A program made the position numbers and the translations under genes. From NCBI GenBank assembly GCA_964635055.1, contig CAZWMT010000026.1:17870-81869 (forward strand): 64,000 nucleotides of DNA, in the 5' to 3' direction. The DNA is from JAEUJM01 sp964635055 (lineage in GTDB: Bacteria; Actinomycetota; Acidimicrobiia; Acidimicrobiales; DATDAH01). The notes beneath the pieces are model-generated. The model saw only the letters and a program-made list of their open reading frames with translations, was not told the origin of the DNA and made no database searches. Numbering within the stretch: the first letter of the stretch is position 1; every line of letters begins with the position of its first letter. Of this stretch, positions 61,136 to 64,000 are shown in pieces.

Positions 61136-62758
61136 TCAGGCGTCGGCGGGGCCGGCCTTGAGCAGGCCGAAGATCACCGAGTCGGCCAGCGCCTGCCACG
61201 ACGCCTCGATCACGTTCTCGGACACGCCGATGGTCGACCACGAGCGGTCGCCGTCGGTCGAGTCGATCAGCACCCGGGTGACGGCGCCGGTGCCCTTGGC
61301 GGTGTCGAGCACCCGCACCTTGAAGTCGGTGAGGTGCACCGATGCCAGCGCGGGATGCGCGTCGCCGATCGCCTTGCGCAGGGCCTGGTCGAGGGCGTTG
61401 ACCGGTCCGTTGCCCTCGGCGGTCTCGATCACCCGCTCGTCGCCGATCTTCACCTTGACGGTGGCCTCGGTCACCACGTCGGCGCCGACCCGGCCGGTGC
61501 TGCCCGACGAGGGCGCCCGGTGCTCGACGGTGACCCGGAACGACTCGAGCTCGAAGAACGACTGCGTCCAGCCGGAGGCGTCGCGCATCAACAACTCGAG
61601 CGAGCCGTCGGCGGCCTCGAAGTGGAAGCCTTCGTGCTCGAGGGTCTTCAGCCGCTCGACCACCTCGCCGAGCTCCTTGCCGTCGAGCTCGAGGCCGATC
61701 TCCTTGGCCTTGAGCTCGAGCGTGGACTTGCCGGCCAGCTCGGACACCACGAACCGGGTGCCGTTGCCCACCGAGTCGGGCAGCACGTGCTCGTAGGCAT
61801 CGGAGCGGCGGGCGATGGCGCTGACGTGCAGGCCGGCCTTGTGGGCGAACGCCGACGACCCCACGTACGGCTGCTGGGGATCGGGGCTGATGTTCACCAG
61901 CTCCGCCACGTGGTGCGACACCGCCGTCAGCCGCTCGAGCCGGTCGGCGGGGATGGTGTCGACGCCCATCTTCAGGCTGAGGTTGGGGATGATCGTGCTG
62001 AGGTTGCAGTTGCCCGTGCGCTCGCCGTAGCCGTTGATGGTGCCCTGGACCTGGGTGGCGCCACCCCGCACCCCGGCGAGGGCGTTGGCCACACCGCACC
62101 CGGTGTCGTCGTGCAGGTGCACGCCCACGGGGGTGTCGAGGTAGTCGACCACCTCGCCGACGATCTGTTCGACCTCGAACGGGAGCGACCCGCCGTTGGT
62201 GTCACACAGCACCACGCTCTCGGCGCCCGCCACCGCGGCGGCCTCGACCACCCGCAGGCTGAACTCGGGGTTGCGCTTGTAGCCGTCGAAGAAGTGCTCG
62301 GCGTCGAAGAACACCCGCAGGCCGGCGGCCACGAGGAACTCCACCGAGTCGGCCACCATGGCCACGCCCTCGTCCAGCGAGGTCCGGAGCGCCTCGGTGA
62401 CGTGGTAGTCCCAGCACTTGCCGACGATGCACACCGCCGAGGTGTTGGCCTTCACCAGGTGGGCCAGGGTGGGGTCGTCGTCCACCTTGCCCTTCACCCG
62501 GCGGGTCGAGCCGAACGCCACCAGGGTGGCGAAGTCCAGGTCGAGCTCGGCGGGTGCCCGCTGGAAGAACTCGTCGTCCTTGGGGTTGGCCCCCGGCCAG
62601 CCGCCCTCGATGAAGTGGACACCCAGGTGGTCGAGCTGCTCGGCGATGCGCAGCTTGTCGTCGACGGTGAGCGAGATGCCCTCGAGCTGGCTGCCGTCGC
62701 GCAGCGTGGTGTCGTAGATGTCGACGTGGGACGGCTGACGCGGGCTACTCGTTGACAT
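61136..62758 (-). CDS. cimA: Citramalate synthase
   Basis: Condenses pyruvate with acetyl-CoA to (R)-citramalate, the threonine-independent entry to isoleucine. 540 aa from ATG 62758. The HMGL-like TIM barrel opens with DIYDTTLRDGSQLEGISLTVDDK and has VHLHDDTGCGVANALAGV (metal His) and INGYGERTGNCNLSTIIPNL. The C-terminal regulatory LeuA dimer domain spans about 380-535. This matches TIGR00977 rather than leucine-type 2-isopropylmalate synthase. It overlaps ilvE by 14 nt and ends the leuB-ilvE-cimA operon. Confidence 0.93.
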   Translation of the reverse strand: MSTSSPRQPSHVDIYDTTLRDGSQLEGISLTVDDKLRIAEQLDHLGVHFIEGGWPGANPKDDEFFQRAPAELDLDFATLVAFGSTRRVKGKVDDDPTLAHLVKANTSAVCIVGKCWDYHVTEALRTSLDEGVAMVADSVEFLVAAGLRVFFDAEHFFDGYKRNPEFSLRVVEAAAVAGAESVVLCDTNGGSLPFEVEQIVGEVVDYLDTPVGVHLHDDTGCGVANALAGVRGGATQVQGTINGYGERTGNCNLSTIIPNLSLKMGVDTIPADRLERLTAVSHHVAELVNISPDPQQPYVGSSAFAHKAGLHVSAIARRSDAYEHVLPDSVGNGTRFVVSELAGKSTLELKAKEIGLELDGKELGEVVERLKTLEHEGFHFEAADGSLELLMRDASGWTQSFFELESFRVTVEHRAPSSGSTGRVGADVVTEATVKVKIGDERVIETAEGNGPVNALDQALRKAIGDAHPALASVHLTDFKVRVLDTAKGTGAVTRVLIDSTDGDRSWSTIGVSENVIEASWQALADSVIFGLLKAGPADA

Positions 62759-63665
62759 GGTCCAGCCAGTCCTTGTACCGGTCGTCCTCGCCGCGCACCG
62801 CCGCGAAGTACGCGTCCTGCAGGGCGCGGGTGATGGGGCCGGGCTCGCCCAGGTCGCGGTCGTCCACCGAGCGGATCGGCACGATCTCGGCTGCGGTGCC
62901 CGACAGGAACGCCTCGTCGGCGGTGTAGAGGTCGCTGCGCAGCAGGTGTTGGACCTGGTAGTCGAACCCCAGGTCGCCGGCGATGGTGCGGATGGAGTCC
63001 TGGGTGATGCCCTCGAGGGCACCGGCCGACACCGGCGGCGTGTAGATGGTGCCGCCGCGCACCATGAAGATGTTCTCGCCCGTGCACTCGCTCACGTGAC
63101 CGCTCGGCGACAGCAGGATGGCCTCGTCGTAACCGGCCTTGAGGGCCTCGACCTTCGCCATCGACGAGTTGATGTACATGCCCGTGCCCTTGGCCGCCGG
63201 GGGCAGGCTGTTCGGGTCGTGGCGCTTCCAGGAGCTGACCTTCAGGCGCACGCCGTTCTTCAGCCCGTCGTCGCCCAGGTAGGTGCCCCACGGCCATGCC
63301 GCGATCGACACGTTGACCGTGCACGGCAGGGGGTTGAGGCCCATCTCGCCGTAGCCGAGGTAGGCGATGGGGCGGATGTAGCACGAGTCGAGCTCGTTGA
63401 CGGCCACCAACTCTCGGGTGGCCGCCACCAGCTCGTCGACCGAGTACGGGATCTCGATCATGAAGATCTTGGCGCTGTTGAACAGGCGCTCGATGTGGTC
63501 ACGCAGCCGGAAGACCGCCGCGCCCCGATCGGTGTGATACGCCCGGACACCCTCGAACACGCCGCAGCCGTAGTGCAGCGTGTGGGTGAGGATGTGGATG
63601 TTGGCGTCGTCCCAGTCGACGAGCTCGCCGTCCATCCAGATCTTCTCGACCTTCTCGATTGGCAT
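62745..63665 (-). CDS. ilvE: Branched-chain amino acid aminotransferase
   Basis: Transfers the amino group between glutamate and branched-chain 2-oxo acids. A 306-aa fold-type IV PLP enzyme from ATG 63665. PLP Lys171 is in INSSMAKVEALKAG; other family features are HTLHYGCGVFEGVRAY, IRPIAYLGYGEMGL, and SECTGENIFMVRGG. It lies 2 nt downstream of leuB and overlaps cimA, so the three are one transcript. Confidence 0.94.
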   Translation of the reverse strand: MPIEKVEKIWMDGELVDWDDANIHILTHTLHYGCGVFEGVRAYHTDRGAAVFRLRDHIERLFNSAKIFMIEIPYSVDELVAATRELVAVNELDSCYIRPIAYLGYGEMGLNPLPCTVNVSIAAWPWGTYLGDDGLKNGVRLKVSSWKRHDPNSLPPAAKGTGMYINSSMAKVEALKAGYDEAILLSPSGHVSECTGENIFMVRGGTIYTPPVSAGALEGITQDSIRTIAGDLGFDYQVQHLLRSDLYTADEAFLSGTAAEIVPIRSVDDRDLGEPGPITRALQDAYFAAVRGEDDRYKDWLDHVNE

Positions 63666-63667
63666 GC

Positions 63668-64000
63668 CTACACCCTTTCCGCGATCGCGTCGCCCACGTC
63701 GCTGGTTGATCCTCCGAGCGCCGACGGGTCGGCGCACGCCTTGCGGACACGGGCGGCGGCATCGGCCTCGCCCAGGAACTCCAGCATCATCGCAGCCGAC
63801 AGCACCGCCGCGACGGGGTTGGCCGTGCCCGTGCCCGCGATGTCGGGCGCCGAGCCGTGCACCGGCTCGAACATGGACGGCCCGGTGCGGTCGGGGTTGA
63901 GGTTGGCCGAGGCCGCGAAGCCGATGCCGCCCGACACCGCGCCACCGAGATCGGTGAGGATGTCGCCGAACAGGTTGTCGGTGACGATCACGTCGTAGCG
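63668..64000 (-). CDS. leuB: 3-isopropylmalate dehydrogenase (5' part off the window)
   Basis: C-terminal 110 residues of an isocitrate/isopropylmalate dehydrogenase-family protein; the frame is open to the right edge. The metal and NAD sites are visible: YDVIVTDNLFGDILTDLGGAVSGGIGF and FEPVHGSAPDIAGTGTANP. The operon with ilvE and cimA supports isopropylmalate (and methylmalate in the citramalate route) as substrate. Confidence 0.9.
   Translation of the reverse strand, partial: RYDVIVTDNLFGDILTDLGGAVSGGIGFAASANLNPDRTGPSMFEPVHGSAPDIAGTGTANPVAAVLSAAMMLEFLGEADAAARVRKACADPSALGGSTSDVGDAIAERV

Overview
The window is about 70% G+C with dense genes on both strands. TTG and GTG starts are frequent. 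The gene set (iron-sulphur NfuA, Rpf, CsoR, WS/DGAT wax synthase, Ser/Thr kinases, FHA, RipA-like NlpC/P60, HAMP adenylate cyclase, TIGR03084 protein) points to a free-living actinobacterium. The mix of fatty-acid genes, multihaem cytochrome and unfamiliar conserved proteins suits the class Acidimicrobiia; that placement is inference, because no rRNA or ribosomal protein gene is present.

Layout. 1-7972 (minus strand): a sugar operon of xylulokinase, ABC ATPase, two permeases and two tandem paralogous binding lipoproteins, the last cut by the left edge. 8021-12241: an electron-transfer locus, with a membrane cyclic-nucleotide-binding-like protein divergent from a membrane cytochrome that joins a predicted di-haem b module to five c-type haem sites, followed by a coupled TPR protein. 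12523-15763: a copper locus (copA, a small membrane protein, copZ) divergent from csoR, with two palindromic CsoR-type sites between them. 15883-25833: the most unusual block. A pseudokinase-dynamin fusion and a second dynamin-like GTPase are divergent from an Hsp70/zinc-ribbon/FHA protein, followed on the plus strand by a coiled-coil NlpC/P60 hydrolase and an intact transmembrane Ser/Thr kinase. Together they look like a membrane-remodelling and phospho-signalling module.

25870-42021: single genes and pairs (LmeA-like DUF2993, HIT, WS/DGAT, GNAT, methyltransferases, TIGR03084, two enoyl-CoA hydratases, NfuA, thiolase, HAMP adenylate cyclase, class III aminotransferase, DUF2786). 42300-50898: an Rpf hydrolase divergent from two tandem sugar dehydrogenases, then CBS, membrane and DUF2510 proteins, a threonine ammonia-lyase and a zinc-ribbon membrane protein. 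51130-53836: a methyltransferase and a second intact Ser/Thr kinase with a duplicated C-terminal module. 53965-56215: tRNA-Glu, tRNA-Gln, a DUF218 protein and gltX. 56263-59782: a SnoaL-like protein split by a long acidic insert, coupled to corA, and a surface/membrane protein with a Ser-Asp repeat tail. 60419-64000: a hypothetical protein and a leuB-ilvE-cimA branched-chain amino acid operon cut by the right edge.

Two genome-scale features recur. First, several families of palindromic repeats sit almost only at gene 3' ends. Second, at least seven genes have a TANNNT hexamer 6-8 nt before the start codon and no Shine-Dalgarno sequence, as expected for leaderless transcripts.
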